Assembly (NCBI GenBank): GCA_030538605.1
Contig: JAUNTQ010000003.1
Coordinates: forward strand, 33,100 to 97,099
DNA: 64,000 nucleotides
Source: Pseudomonadota bacterium
GTDB taxonomy: Bacteria > Pseudomonadota > Gammaproteobacteria > Burkholderiales > Burkholderiaceae_C
Direction of reading: 5' to 3'
Shown here in pieces: positions 27,703 to 35,623 of the stretch. A model generated the notes under the pieces. That model worked only from the letters and a program-made list of their open reading frames with translations. It did not search any database and was not told where the DNA came from. Each line of letters opens with the position of its first letter. The stretch's first letter is position 1. A program made the position numbers and the translations under genes.

Positions 27703-28473
27703 ATGACACCCGCCACCCCGCACCACCTGTTCATCCTCACCGGCGCATCGCGCGGCATGGGCCTGGCCATGGCGCAGCAGCTGCTGGCGCCTGGCCACGT
27801 GCTGCTGTGCCTGTCGCGCCGCGTCAACACCGATCTGGACGCACAGGCCAGCGCCGCAGGCGCCCCACTCACGCAATGGCCCGTCGACCTGGCCGACGGC
27901 GCTGCCGCCAGCACCCGCCTGGCCGACTGGCTCAGCCCCTTCGCGCCCGGTCACTTTGCCAGCGCCACGCTCATCAACAACGCCGGCGTCATCCCCGCCA
28001 TCGCGCCCCTGCGCGACATGCCCGCCGCCGACCTGGCCCACGCCCTTGCCGTCGGCCTGCAAGCGCCCATGCAGCTGGCCGCCGCCTTCCTCGGTGCCAC
28101 GCGCGCATGGACGGGCGCGCGCAAGGTGCTCAACATCTCATCGGGCCTGGGCCGGCGCGCCATGGCATCGCAAGCCGCCTACTGCGCCGCCAAGGCCGGC
28201 ATGGACCACTTCACCCGCTGTCTGGCCCTCGAAGAAGCCCTGCAAACCAACGGCGCGCGCGTGTGCGCCCTGGCCCCCGGCGTGATCGACACCGACATGC
28301 AGCACCAACTGCGCAGCGCCGACGCCACCCGCTTCCCAGACCGCGCCAGCTTCGAGCAACTCAGCCAGGGCGGCCAACTCACCGCGCCTGATGAAGCCGC
28401 CCGCCGCGTGCTCGCATGGCTGGCCCGCCCCGACTTCGGCGACGAAGCCGTGGCAGACGTGCGGCAAGGGTGA
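27703..28473 (+). CDS. Short-chain dehydrogenase/reductase
   Basis: 256 residues. It has the NAD(P) motif TGASRGMG (about 14-21), a basic patch in CLSRRVNTD that favours NADPH, LINNAGVIP, the catalytic Ser in LNISSGLG, and YCAAK (Tyr-x3-Lys). The pattern resembles sepiapterin reductase or benzil reductase-type SDRs more than acyl-ACP reductases. The substrate cannot be inferred. It begins 60 bp after the Ysc84 terminator and is followed by repeats, so it is probably a single-gene unit. Confidence -1.
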   Translation: MTPATPHHLFILTGASRGMGLAMAQQLLAPGHVLLCLSRRVNTDLDAQASAAGAPLTQWPVDLADGAAASTRLADWLSPFAPGHFASATLINNAGVIPAIAPLRDMPAADLAHALAVGLQAPMQLAAAFLGATRAWTGARKVLNISSGLGRRAMASQAAYCAAKAGMDHFTRCLALEEALQTNGARVCALAPGVIDTDMQHQLRSADATRFPDRASFEQLSQGGQLTAPDEAARRVLAWLARPDFGDEAVADVRQG

Positions 28474-28477
28474 AAAC

Positions 28478-28540
28478 GAAAGCCGCACGCGAAGGACGCC
28501 AAGGATTCGCGAAGGACGCGAAAAAGGCAGGTTTGAAGGC
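28478..28540 (+). repeat. AAGGACGC-rich interspersed repeat
   Basis: CGCGAAGGACGCCAAGGATTCGCGAAGGACGCG-type sequence immediately after the SDR stop, also found at 33960-34010 and in reverse orientation at 18932. It is followed by 100 bp of ordinary sequence and then the palindromic element at 28645; no gene lies in 28474-28765. Confidence -1.
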
Positions 28541-28644
28541 AGGATGGGCCGCAGGGGCCTGTTGGCAAGGGTTCGAGCATTTTCAAGTCATTGATTTTCA
28601 ATGACATTGAAATGCGATTGTCCTAGGTTATCTGAGCTTGTTCA

Positions 28645-28742
28645 ATATAAAACCATAGCTGCTTGCGCACGCTTCAAGCCATTTTCAATTATATAAGTAT
28701 ATGAAAATGCTTTAAAACGTGCGCAAACAGCTATCTTTATCT
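28645..28742. repeat. AT-rich palindromic element (full copy)
   Basis: Arms ATAGCTGCTTGCGCACGCTT (28656-28675) and AAACGTGCGCAAACAGCTAT (28716-28735) enclose an AT-rich core that itself folds (CATTTTC / GAAAATG). It lies between converging genes (SDR rightward, lipoprotein leftward), so it could end both transcripts. Confidence -1.
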
Positions 28743-28765
28743 GCTCATCCGTGCCGGCACCGACT

Positions 28766-29431
28766 TCACGGCGCGGGCTGCACCAGATCCATGCGGCGCC
28801 GGATGCGCTCGGCCTCCTGCGTGTCGCCGGCTTGCTCGGCCAGCCGCGCCTGCACGCCCAGCCAGGCCAGCAGGGGGCGGCGCCAGCCTTGCTGCGAGGC
28901 GACTTCCGCCGCCTGCGCCACCACCGCCGGGCTGGCCTGGGCGCGGCGCAGCAGCACGCCGGCAGCGATGAGGCGGGCCAGCGGATCGTCGGCGGCGGGC
29001 AGCGCGGCGACCTGGCCGCCAGCGGCGATGGCACGGTGCTGCGCGGGCAGCAGGGCGGCTTGCGCGGCGCTCAGTGGCTCGCCGGCAAGGTAGGCGGCGT
29101 AGGCGCGTTCGGCCTCGCCGGCGTCGGCGCGCAGGGGTTCGAAGCCGGTGCAGGGGCTGAAGTCGAGCGCGGCCACGCGGGCGGCGCAGCGGGTGAGTTC
29201 GATGCGGGCCACCAGCGCAGGGCGGCCGGTGCGGGCCACCTCGGCGCGGGCCTGAGTGAATTCGCGCGCGTGCACGCGGTCGTTGCCTTGCAGATAGGCC
29301 TGGGTGAAGCGCTCGGCATGGCCCATGGCGTTGATGCGCCAGTCGGGCACCTTGGGGCCGCTGGCGCAGGCAGCCAGAAGCAGGGCGAGCAGGGCGCTGG
29401 CCAGCGCCCGGGGCAGCGCGGGTGTGCTCAT
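28766..29431 (-). CDS. Lipoprotein of unknown function in an MCE operon
   Basis: 221 residues from ATG 29431. The signal peptide has lipobox LLAAC (Cys about 21). The remainder is Ala-rich and helical (MGHAERFTQAYLQGNDRVHA; ARIELTRCAARVAALDFSPC with two Cys; RAYAAYLAGEPLSAAQAALL) and ends in RMDLVQPAP. It does not look like the PqiC/auxiliary lipoprotein usually found with MCE systems. It is coupled to the MCE gene by an ATGA overlap, so it probably takes part in the same envelope transport system. The frame is open far upstream, but that is antisense-like reading of the MCE gene. Confidence -1.
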   Translation of the reverse strand: MSTPALPRALASALLALLLAACASGPKVPDWRINAMGHAERFTQAYLQGNDRVHAREFTQARAEVARTGRPALVARIELTRCAARVAALDFSPCTGFEPLRADAGEAERAYAAYLAGEPLSAAQAALLPAQHRAIAAGGQVAALPAADDPLARLIAAGVLLRRAQASPAVVAQAAEVASQQGWRRPLLAWLGVQARLAEQAGDTQEAERIRRRMDLVQPAP

Positions 29432-30480
29432 GGCAGCGTCACCTCTTTTTCCTTGGGGGCGAACGGCCAGGTGCGGTTGATCTGGGTGATGAGCGCGTCG
29501 ATCCTGAGCAGGCTGCTTTCGACGTCGGCGCGCAAATCGCCCAGGTTCTGCGTGGCCTGGTTGGCGTTGCCGGCCACGCCCTGCACTTCTTTCAGCACGG
29601 CATCGGCCTTGACGACGCTTTGCCGCACGTCTTGCAGCAGCGCGTTCATCTGGCGCACGGCGGCCTGCGCGTCGGTAACCAGGCCGCTTTCGCCCAGCAC
29701 CTGGGTGTCGGCTTTTTTCACCAGACCGTCCACGCGCACGGCCACGGTGTCGAGGTTTTTCAGCAGCAAGTTGGTGCGCGTGAGCAGCTCGGAGATCTGA
29801 CGCGCGTCGGCCTGGTTGCCGGTGAGCGCGGCCATCAGCCCGCCTTCGTGGCTGTTGAGCTTTTGCGTGAAGGCGCGCACCTCCTGCAGCGTGGCAGCCA
29901 GCTGCGATTCGCCCGATGTGAGGCGGTTGACGTTTTGCAGCACGTCGCGCATGTCGGCCACCATGCGGGGGATCTCGGCCGACACGTCGCCGCGCAGCAC
30001 CATGCGTTCGCTGCCGGCGGGCAGGGGCGGGTCGTCCAGCACGCCGGTGAAGGCGCGCAGGCGCGCCGCGCCGACGATGCCGCGCTCCAGCGTGAACACG
30101 CTGGAGGTGCGCAGCCAGTGGGCCGATTTCAGCGGCACATCGACGTGCAGGCGCACGGTGCCGCCTTCGGCCAGCTCGATGCGGCGCACGCGGCCGATGG
30201 GAAAGCCGGAGAAGGTCATGTCCATGCCGACCACGACACCTTCGCTGTCGTCGGTGGTCAGGTACAGCGGCTCGGTGGCCTCGAACGCGCCGCGCACCCA
30301 CATCAGATACAGCACGGCGGCGACGAGCAGCACGCCCATGAAGATCAGCAGCAGCGCGGCGCGAAACTCCAGGCGGCGCAGGCGGTGCGTGGTCTGAGGC
30401 TCGTGCGCGGGCGCCTCGTCGGGCGCGGCGGGCGGTGTGGGCAGATCAGGGGGCGACGTGGGGCCGGTGGGCTGGCTCAT
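29428..30480 (-). CDS. MCE/MlaD-family lipid-transport substrate-binding protein
   Basis: 350 residues. A proline-rich cytoplasmic leader is followed by one transmembrane helix (ALLLIFMGVLLVAAVLYLMWV, about 42-62), then an MCE domain (TDDSEGVVVGMDMTFSGFPI; RRIELAEGGTVRLHVDVPL; TLERGIVGAARLRAFTGV). The C-terminal half (about 170-350) is a long helical/coiled-coil region with repeated Asn/Gln/Leu patterns, as in MCE proteins that form periplasmic rings or tunnels. It would ferry phospholipids or other hydrophobic molecules between membranes. It follows the MlaE-like permease after 7 bp. Confidence -1.
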   Translation of the reverse strand: MSQPTGPTSPPDLPTPPAAPDEAPAHEPQTTHRLRRLEFRAALLLIFMGVLLVAAVLYLMWVRGAFEATEPLYLTTDDSEGVVVGMDMTFSGFPIGRVRRIELAEGGTVRLHVDVPLKSAHWLRTSSVFTLERGIVGAARLRAFTGVLDDPPLPAGSERMVLRGDVSAEIPRMVADMRDVLQNVNRLTSGESQLAATLQEVRAFTQKLNSHEGGLMAALTGNQADARQISELLTRTNLLLKNLDTVAVRVDGLVKKADTQVLGESGLVTDAQAAVRQMNALLQDVRQSVVKADAVLKEVQGVAGNANQATQNLGDLRADVESSLLRIDALITQINRTWPFAPKEKEVTLP

Positions 30481-30487
30481 GGTGGCG

Positions 30488-31291
30488 TCAATAGTAATTG
30501 CCGACCAGCGAGGCGATCTCGATCACCAGCATCAGCACGAACATCTGCACCAGCCCTTGCAGCTCCACGCTGGTGCGCGAAGCGCGCCGGGGCATGTCGC
30601 GCATGGCATTGGCCACGGGCAGCAAGGCCACGGCCAGGGCGAACAGCACGGTCTTGAGGCCGAAGATCATCGACACCACGGGGTTGAAGATGTTGCCCAC
30701 CGCGTGGTTGTAGGACGCCATGCCCGCCAGCGTGAAGCCGTGCACCGCCACGTAGGCCAGCAGCAGCGAGAGCATGCAGCTCAGGCCCGCCAGCAGCAGC
30801 ACGGCGAACATGCCCGCCAGCACGCGCGGCAGCACCTCGTGGCTGAGCGGGTCCAGCCCCTGCGCGCGCAAGGCCTTGAACTGGCCGTCGCGGCGCAGCT
30901 TGTACAGCTCGGAGCCGCCGGGAATGGTGTACTCCACCGCCACGAACAGCGCGGCGATGAGCGGAATAAGCTCCAGCACCAGCACGCGCACCACGGCATC
31001 CAGCGCGTACTGCGTCAGGCCATAGGCAAAGGCGGTGACCACCAGAATGCGGATCAGCACCACGTTGAACAGCGCCATCAGCACCGTGAAGCCCGGCAGC
31101 CCCGGGCCGGCGGCGAAATAGATCTGCCGCAGCGCCACGGCGCGCGACTCGCGCCGGTAGCTCGACGGCGAAAACGCCAGCACCATGAGCTGCGCGCCGA
31201 TGAACACCACCATCCACCAGCCGATGCACCAGCGCAGCACGCCGCGCCCCACATCCAGCAACCATCCATACAGCGAAAAACCGGTGGTCAT
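30488..31291 (-). CDS. MlaE/YrbE-family ABC transporter permease
   Basis: 267 residues and the first gene of the MCE operon. Multi-span inner-membrane protein with the family pattern FTVLMALFNVVLIRILVVTA, LELIPLIAALFVAVEYTIPG with the conserved Glu/Pro, a cytoplasmic loop KLRRDGQFKALRAQGLDP and AVGNIFNPVVSMIFGLKTVL. Normally such permeases work with an ATPase (MlaF-type) encoded beside them; here the next gene is the MCE protein, so the ATPase must be encoded elsewhere. It is divergent from phaZ, with about 160 bp for both promoters. Confidence -1.
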   Translation of the reverse strand: MTTGFSLYGWLLDVGRGVLRWCIGWWMVVFIGAQLMVLAFSPSSYRRESRAVALRQIYFAAGPGLPGFTVLMALFNVVLIRILVVTAFAYGLTQYALDAVVRVLVLELIPLIAALFVAVEYTIPGGSELYKLRRDGQFKALRAQGLDPLSHEVLPRVLAGMFAVLLLAGLSCMLSLLLAYVAVHGFTLAGMASYNHAVGNIFNPVVSMIFGLKTVLFALAVALLPVANAMRDMPRRASRTSVELQGLVQMFVLMLVIEIASLVGNYY

Positions 31292-31449
31292 GGGCGGGCA
31301 TGATAGCGCGCCGGGCGCTTCTGCCCGCTGGCACGGGCACCCATTCGGGTGGCGGTTTTAGAGGCGTCTTTCCAGCCCCGGCAGCCCTTGGCTGCGCTAC
31401 ATTTGGAGATTGCCCGCCGCGCGGCCTTTCAGCTCCAGAAAAACGCCCC

Positions 31450-33165
31450 ATGCTCTATCAGATCTACGAAGCCCAGCGCTCCCTCGTCGAGCCGTTCGCC
31501 GACATGGCCGACGCCGCCGCCAAGCTCTACGGCAACCGCCACACCCTGGTCGGCCAGATGCCGCTGGCCCCGCGCATCTCGGCTGCCTACGCGCTCATGC
31601 ACCGCCTGGGCAAGGACTACGAAAAGCCCGAGTTCGGCATCCGCAACATCGACGTGGACGGCGTGCACGTGGCCATCGACGAGCGCATCGAGATCGACAA
31701 GCCCTTTTGCGAGCTGCGCCGCTTCAAGCGCTTTTCAGACGACCCGGCCACGCTGGAAAAGCTCAAGGGCCAGCCCCCCGTGCTGATCGTCGCCCCCCTG
31801 TCGGGCCACTACGCCACGCTGCTGCGCGACACCGTGCGCACCATGCTCGAAGGCCACAAGGTCTACATCACCGACTGGAAAAACGCCCGCATGGTGCCCC
31901 TGTCAGAGGGTGAATTCCACCTCGACGACTACGTCAACTACGTGCAGGAATTCATCCGCCACCTGCAAGCCACCTACGGCAACTGCCACGTCATCAGCGT
32001 CTGCCAACCCACCGTGCCCGTGCTGGCCGCCGTCTCGCTCATGGCCAGCCGCAGCGAGAAAACCCCCATCACCATGACCATGATGGGCGGCCCCATCGAC
32101 GCGCGCAAATCGCCCACCGAGGTCAACGACCTGGCCGTGCAGCGCAGCTTCGAATGGTTCGAGAACAACGTCATCTACCGCGTGCCGCCCAACTACCCCG
32201 GCGCCGGCCGCCGCGTCTACCCCGGCTTTCTGCAGCACGCCGGCTTCATCGCCATGAACCCCGACCGGCACCGCAGCAGCCACTACGACTACTTCCGCGA
32301 CCTGATCCAGGGCGACCAGTCCAGCGTGGAGACGCACCAGAAGTTCTACGACGAGTACAACGCCGTGCTCGACATGGACGCCGACTACTACCTCGAAACC
32401 ATCAAGACCGTGTTCCAGGACTTCAACCTCGTGCACGGCACCTGGGACGTGCGCTCGCCCAAGGGCAAGATCGAGCGCGTGCGCCCGCAGGACATCACCA
32501 CCACCGCGCTGCTCACGGTGGAAGGCCAGCTCGACGACATCTCCGGTTCCGGCCAGACCAAGGCCGCCCACACCCTGTGCGCCGGCATTGCCCGCCGCGA
32601 CGGCGACCACCTCGAAGTCAAGGGCGCGGGCCACTACGGCATCTTCAGCGGCCGCCGCTGGCGCACCGTGGTCTACCCGCAGGTCAAGGCCTTCATCGCC
32701 GCCTTTCACGCGCAGGCAGCCACCGAAGGCCAGCTCCTGGCCACCCCCGCCCCCGTGGCGCGCAAGCGCGCCGCACGCGCCAGCCACGCCGCCGCCCCCC
32801 AGATGGGCCAGATGCGCCTGCAAGCGCTCGACGAAGCCACGCCCGACGTGCCCCTGATGGCAGGCAGCGCCTTCGACAACCTCGAACACCTCGACCACCC
32901 CAACGGCAGCCCTACCGCCGCCAACGCGCAAGCGGACAATGCCACGCCCGCCGCCAAGCCCACCGCCGCTGCCCACACCAACGGCGCGGCCAAGCCAGCC
33001 GCCAAGGCGCGCGCCAAGCCTGCGGCCATCGGCGCCCCCCCCCCCCCCCCCCCCCACGGCAAGGCCCGCCACCCGATCGCCCGCCCAGCCTGCTGCCCAG
33101 GCAGCGGCCAAAACCCGCGCCAAGGCCGCCACCCCGGCCGCCCAACGCCCCGCCGCCGCCCGTAG
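31450..33165 (+). CDS. phaZ: Intracellular poly(3-hydroxybutyrate) depolymerase with a frame-ambiguous tail
   Basis: 571 residues as written. It mobilises stored PHB. The core (residues 1 to about 430) matches intracellular PhaZ: the nucleophile Cys185 in VISVCQPTVP (Cys183 in the Ralstonia enzyme), Asp in GQLDDISGSGQTKAAHTL and His in GAGHYGIFSGRRWR. After the core comes an Ala/Pro/Lys-rich tail with a 21-C run at 33035-33055 (residues about 529-535). Behind it the current frame gives an atypical Arg/Pro/Cys tail ending at 33165. The alternative frame gives AAKTRAKAATPAAQRPAAAR and AAGKKPRNA ending at 33199, in keeping with the composition before the run. One C fewer (or two more) would join them. 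The core enzyme is unaffected. Confidence -1.
   Translation: MLYQIYEAQRSLVEPFADMADAAAKLYGNRHTLVGQMPLAPRISAAYALMHRLGKDYEKPEFGIRNIDVDGVHVAIDERIEIDKPFCELRRFKRFSDDPATLEKLKGQPPVLIVAPLSGHYATLLRDTVRTMLEGHKVYITDWKNARMVPLSEGEFHLDDYVNYVQEFIRHLQATYGNCHVISVCQPTVPVLAAVSLMASRSEKTPITMTMMGGPIDARKSPTEVNDLAVQRSFEWFENNVIYRVPPNYPGAGRRVYPGFLQHAGFIAMNPDRHRSSHYDYFRDLIQGDQSSVETHQKFYDEYNAVLDMDADYYLETIKTVFQDFNLVHGTWDVRSPKGKIERVRPQDITTTALLTVEGQLDDISGSGQTKAAHTLCAGIARRDGDHLEVKGAGHYGIFSGRRWRTVVYPQVKAFIAAFHAQAATEGQLLATPAPVARKRAARASHAAAPQMGQMRLQALDEATPDVPLMAGSAFDNLEHLDHPNGSPTAANAQADNATPAAKPTAAAHTNGAAKPAAKARAKPAAIGAPPPPPPHGKARHPIARPACCPGSGQNPRQGRHPGRPTPRRRP
33035..33055 (+). repeat. 21-bp poly-C tract within phaZ
   Basis: An uninterrupted run of 21 C preceded by GGCG and followed by ACGG. 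Tracts of this length mutate by slippage and are hard to sequence, so the count may be wrong or variable. Its length decides which C-terminal tail of PhaZ is translated. Confidence -1.
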
Positions 33166-33238
33166 TGGCGCGGCAGGCAAAAAGCCGCGCAACGCCTGAT
33201 GCCCGGCTGATCGCCCCGCCCGCCGGGCCTTGCCCCAC

Positions 33239-33270
33239 AGCGCCCGCACCTTGCGGGCGCTTTCGCTTTT
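33239..33270 (+). terminator. Rho-independent terminator between phaZ and the RnfB-like gene
   Basis: AGCGCCCGCA (33239-33248) pairs with TGCGGGCGCT (33252-33261), loop CCT, followed by TTCGCTTTT. Confidence -1.
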
Positions 33271-33276
33271 GCCCCC

Positions 33277-33945
33277 ATGTCCGACGCCCTCGCCGCCCGC
33301 CTGCTCGACGCCCTGCCGCAGACGCAATGCACCCGCTGCGGCTGGCCCGACTGCGCCGCCTATGCCCAGGCCATCGCCCAGGGCCAGGCCGCCATCAACC
33401 AATGCCCACCGGGCGGCACCGAGGGCGTGGCGCGCCTGGCCGCCCTCACCGGCCAGCCCGTGCAGCCGCTCAGCCCCGCGCACGGGGCCGAAGGCCCGCG
33501 CCACATCGCCTGGATCGACGAAAACTGGTGCATCGGCTGCACCCTGTGCATCAAGGCCTGCCCGGTCGACTGCATCGCAGGCGGCAACAAGCGCATGCAC
33601 ACCGTCATCGAAGCCGACTGCACCGGCTGCGAGCTGTGCCTGCCCGCCTGCCCGGTGGACTGCATTGCGCTGGAAAACGTCACCGGCACACGCACCGGCT
33701 GGCAAGCCTGGTCACCCGAGCAGGCCGCGCAGGCCCGCACCCGATACGACTTCGTGCAACAGCGCCGCCAGCGAGACGCCGACGAACACGCCCAGCGCCT
33801 GGCCCAAAAAGCCGAAGAAAAACTCGCCCGCCTGCCCGAGCTGACCAAGGGCGCCACCGACGCCGAGCTGGCCCGCAAACGCACCATCGTCGAAGCCGCC
33901 ATCGCCCGCGCACGGGCCAGGCGTGCAGGGGGGCCATCGGGTTGA
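33277..33945 (+). CDS. rnfB: RnfB-like ferredoxin (electron transport complex subunit)
   Basis: 222 residues. The N-terminal Fe-S domain has CTRCGWPDC...CPPGG (about 18-45), followed by two bacterial ferredoxin motifs, [15 protein letters not shown] and [15 protein letters not shown]. The C-terminal third is a charged coiled coil ([20 protein letters not shown]). RnfB normally feeds electrons into the Rnf/Rsx membrane complex, but here the N-terminal membrane helix is missing and no rnfACDGE genes are near, as often seen for stand-alone beta-proteobacterial homologues. Partner and role are therefore uncertain. The start is only 16 bp after the phaZ terminator stem, in GCCCCCATG. Confidence -1.
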   Translation: MSDALAARLLDALPQTQCTRCGWPDCAAYAQAIAQGQAAINQCPPGGTEGVARLAALTGQPVQPLSPAHGAEGPRHIAWIDENWCIGCTLCIKACPVDCIAGGNKRMHTVIEADCTGCELCLPACPVDCIALENVTGTRTGWQAWSPEQAAQARTRYDFVQQRRQRDADEHAQRLAQKAEEKLARLPELTKGATDAELARKRTIVEAAIARARARRAGGPSG

Positions 33946-33959
33946 ATCGAACAACAGCC

Positions 33960-34120
33960 GAACTGCCGGACGCAAAGGATTCGCGAAGGACGCAAAAGAG
34001 GCAAAAGACCGGTATGGGCGAGACAGGTTAGCCCCGTAGGCTGGGTAGAGCCGAAGGCGAAACCCAGCGTTTTCACGCACCGGTTGGCTGGGTAACGCTG
34101 GCGCGCTACCCCGCCTGCAA
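33960..34120 (+). repeat. Two interspersed repeats between rnfB and the membrane hydrolase
   Basis: GACGCAAAGGATTCGCGAAG (33964-33983) belongs to the AAGGACGC repeat. At 34036-34116, GTAGGCTGGGTAGAGCCGAA with a GCTGGGTAACGC partner is an imperfect palindrome repeated at 35373-35453. The gap 33946-34173 contains nothing else recognisable. Confidence -1.
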
Positions 34121-34173
34121 AGTTGGCATGAGGCCGTTGTACGCAGGCTTTGAACCGCTGCGCCGCCCGGCCA

Positions 34174-35232
34174 TCACCCACCGGGCGGTGCATGCCACAT
34201 GCGCTGCCAGATACCGCGCCAGGCATCGCCCACGCCCTGGCGCGACAGCGCAGCACCCGGGCCGGGCGACACGCTTTGCGGCGGGGCCAGCGGCTGCCAG
34301 CCGGCACCTGTCCCCTCGCGCCGCGCCACGGCGAAATTGAAGTTGTAGTGCGGCTCCAGCCCCATGCGCAGATCGCTCAGCACCAGGGTTTGGCCACCGC
34401 CCGCGTCGGCATGCACCTGCGCGCGCATGAAGCCGCGGTTGAACCAGCGCAGCTGCTCGACGGCGGGCACGCCGGCAGCCGCATGCAGCGCGGCCACCTC
34501 GCTCGCATGCGGCGCAAAGCGCATGGGGCCGCGGTCGGCCAGCACCGAGCGGTCGCCGATCAGATAGCCCTCAGGCGTCATCACCGCCACGCGCCACAGC
34601 ACGGTGTTGAACGGCGTGGGGGTGGAAAAGCGCGGCGCGTCGGCCAGGCCCAGGGGCGCAAGTGCGGCGCTGGCAGCGCGGTCAACCACCGCCTTGGCCG
34701 CCAGCGACCAGCCCAGGTAGCCGGTGGACACGGCCAGCCCCAGCACCAGCGCATGCCGCGCCAATGGGCGCGCGGGCACGCACCCCGCCACGGAGCAGGC
34801 GATCAGCAGCCACACGGTGTAAAGCGGGTCGATGATGAACACGCTGGCCCCCATGGCCGGGTGCGCGGGCAGCGGCCACCACAGCTGCGTGCCGTAGACG
34901 GTGAAGGCATCGAGCAGCGGGTGCGTGACGAGCGCCAGCAAGATGGCCCAGAACCAGGCGCGCGGCGCCTCGGCCACGCGCCCGCCGCGCCGCCTGAACC
35001 ACGCCCACAGACCCCAGGCCACCAGCGGCAGCACAAAGAGCGAATGCGTCAGCCCACGATGCCAGACCATGCGGGCCACCGGATCGCTGGTGAGCCAGGC
35101 GATGGGCAGGCTGTCCAGATCGGGCAGCGTGCCCAGCGCGGCACCGGCCAGCAAGGCCGCACGCCGATGGCCCGCAGGCACCACCACGGCGGCGACGGCA
35201 CCGCCCAGCACGATTTGGCTCAGGGAATCCAT
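34174..35232 (-). CDS. Membrane-bound metal-dependent hydrolase-like protein (DUF457/YdjM-type)
   Basis: 352 residues from ATG 35232 (MDSLSQIVLGGAVAAVVVPA). The N-terminal half carries the family pattern LGTLPDLDSLPIAW with acidic residues, HRGLTHSLFVLPLVAW with histidines, LLALVTHPLLDAFTVYGTQL with His/Asp and a second Asp in FIIDPLYTVWLL. These are spaced between about five membrane helices and are the presumed metal ligands. The C-terminal 150 residues are a soluble domain (RFAPHASEVAALHAAAGVPA; RWFNRGFMRAQV; LSDLRMGLEPHYNFNFAVAR). The physiological substrate is unknown. It is flanked on both sides by copies of the GTAGGCTGGGTAGAGC palindrome and is the only gene between them. Confidence -1.
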   Translation of the reverse strand: MDSLSQIVLGGAVAAVVVPAGHRRAALLAGAALGTLPDLDSLPIAWLTSDPVARMVWHRGLTHSLFVLPLVAWGLWAWFRRRGGRVAEAPRAWFWAILLALVTHPLLDAFTVYGTQLWWPLPAHPAMGASVFIIDPLYTVWLLIACSVAGCVPARPLARHALVLGLAVSTGYLGWSLAAKAVVDRAASAALAPLGLADAPRFSTPTPFNTVLWRVAVMTPEGYLIGDRSVLADRGPMRFAPHASEVAALHAAAGVPAVEQLRWFNRGFMRAQVHADAGGGQTLVLSDLRMGLEPHYNFNFAVARREGTGAGWQPLAPPQSVSPGPGAALSRQGVGDAWRGIWQRMWHAPPGG

Positions 35233-35368
35233 GTCATGGCTTTCTTGAATCGGCACCCGCTTCAAAGCTGGCGCTGCATGGCTCCCTCTCCCGCTTGCAC
35301 TTGTGTATGCACACTATTTGACCTTGAGTTGCACGAGCGATTTTTCCGACGCCCTGAATAGACCGCTG

Positions 35369-35459
35369 CCCCGTAGGCTGGGTAGAGCCGAAGGCGAAAC
35401 CCAGCGTTCTCGCAAGCCGGGTTGCTGGGTTTCGCTTTCGCTCTACCCAGTCTACAAAG
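35369..35459 (+). repeat. GTAGGCTGGGTAGAGC imperfect palindrome
   Basis: CCGTAGGCTGGGTAGAGCCG (35371-35390) and TCGCTCTACCCAGTCTAC (35438-35455) form long arms around CCAGCGTTC...GCTGGG. It is a second copy, in the same orientation, of the sequence at 34036. The gap 35233-35623 otherwise holds GC-neutral sequence and the palindromic element at 35526; no gene is seen. Confidence -1.
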
Positions 35460-35525
35460 AGGTGTGCATACACAAGCCCGCCTGCGGGAGAAGGAGCCAA
35501 GAGTCTTGTGCAGGACGGGCAATTT

Positions 35526-35620
35526 CTAAAAAAATATAGCTTCTTGCGCACGTTTTAAAACAGTTCAAGATATGTTTAACCATGAAATCGTTTTAAAACG
35601 TACGCAAGCAGCTCACTTAT
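35526..35620. repeat. AT-rich palindromic element (full copy)
   Basis: Arms TATAGCTTCTTGCGCACGTT (35535-35554) and AAACGTACGCAAGCAGCTCA (35596-35615) surround an AT-rich core. It lies directly after the metC stop and may end its transcript. Confidence -1.
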
Positions 35621-35623
35621 TCA

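Noticed and set aside
31903..33705. 600-codon minus-strand frame opposite phaZ and rnfB
   Set aside because: Antisense shadow; PhaZ catalytic residues and ferredoxin cysteines are on the plus strand.
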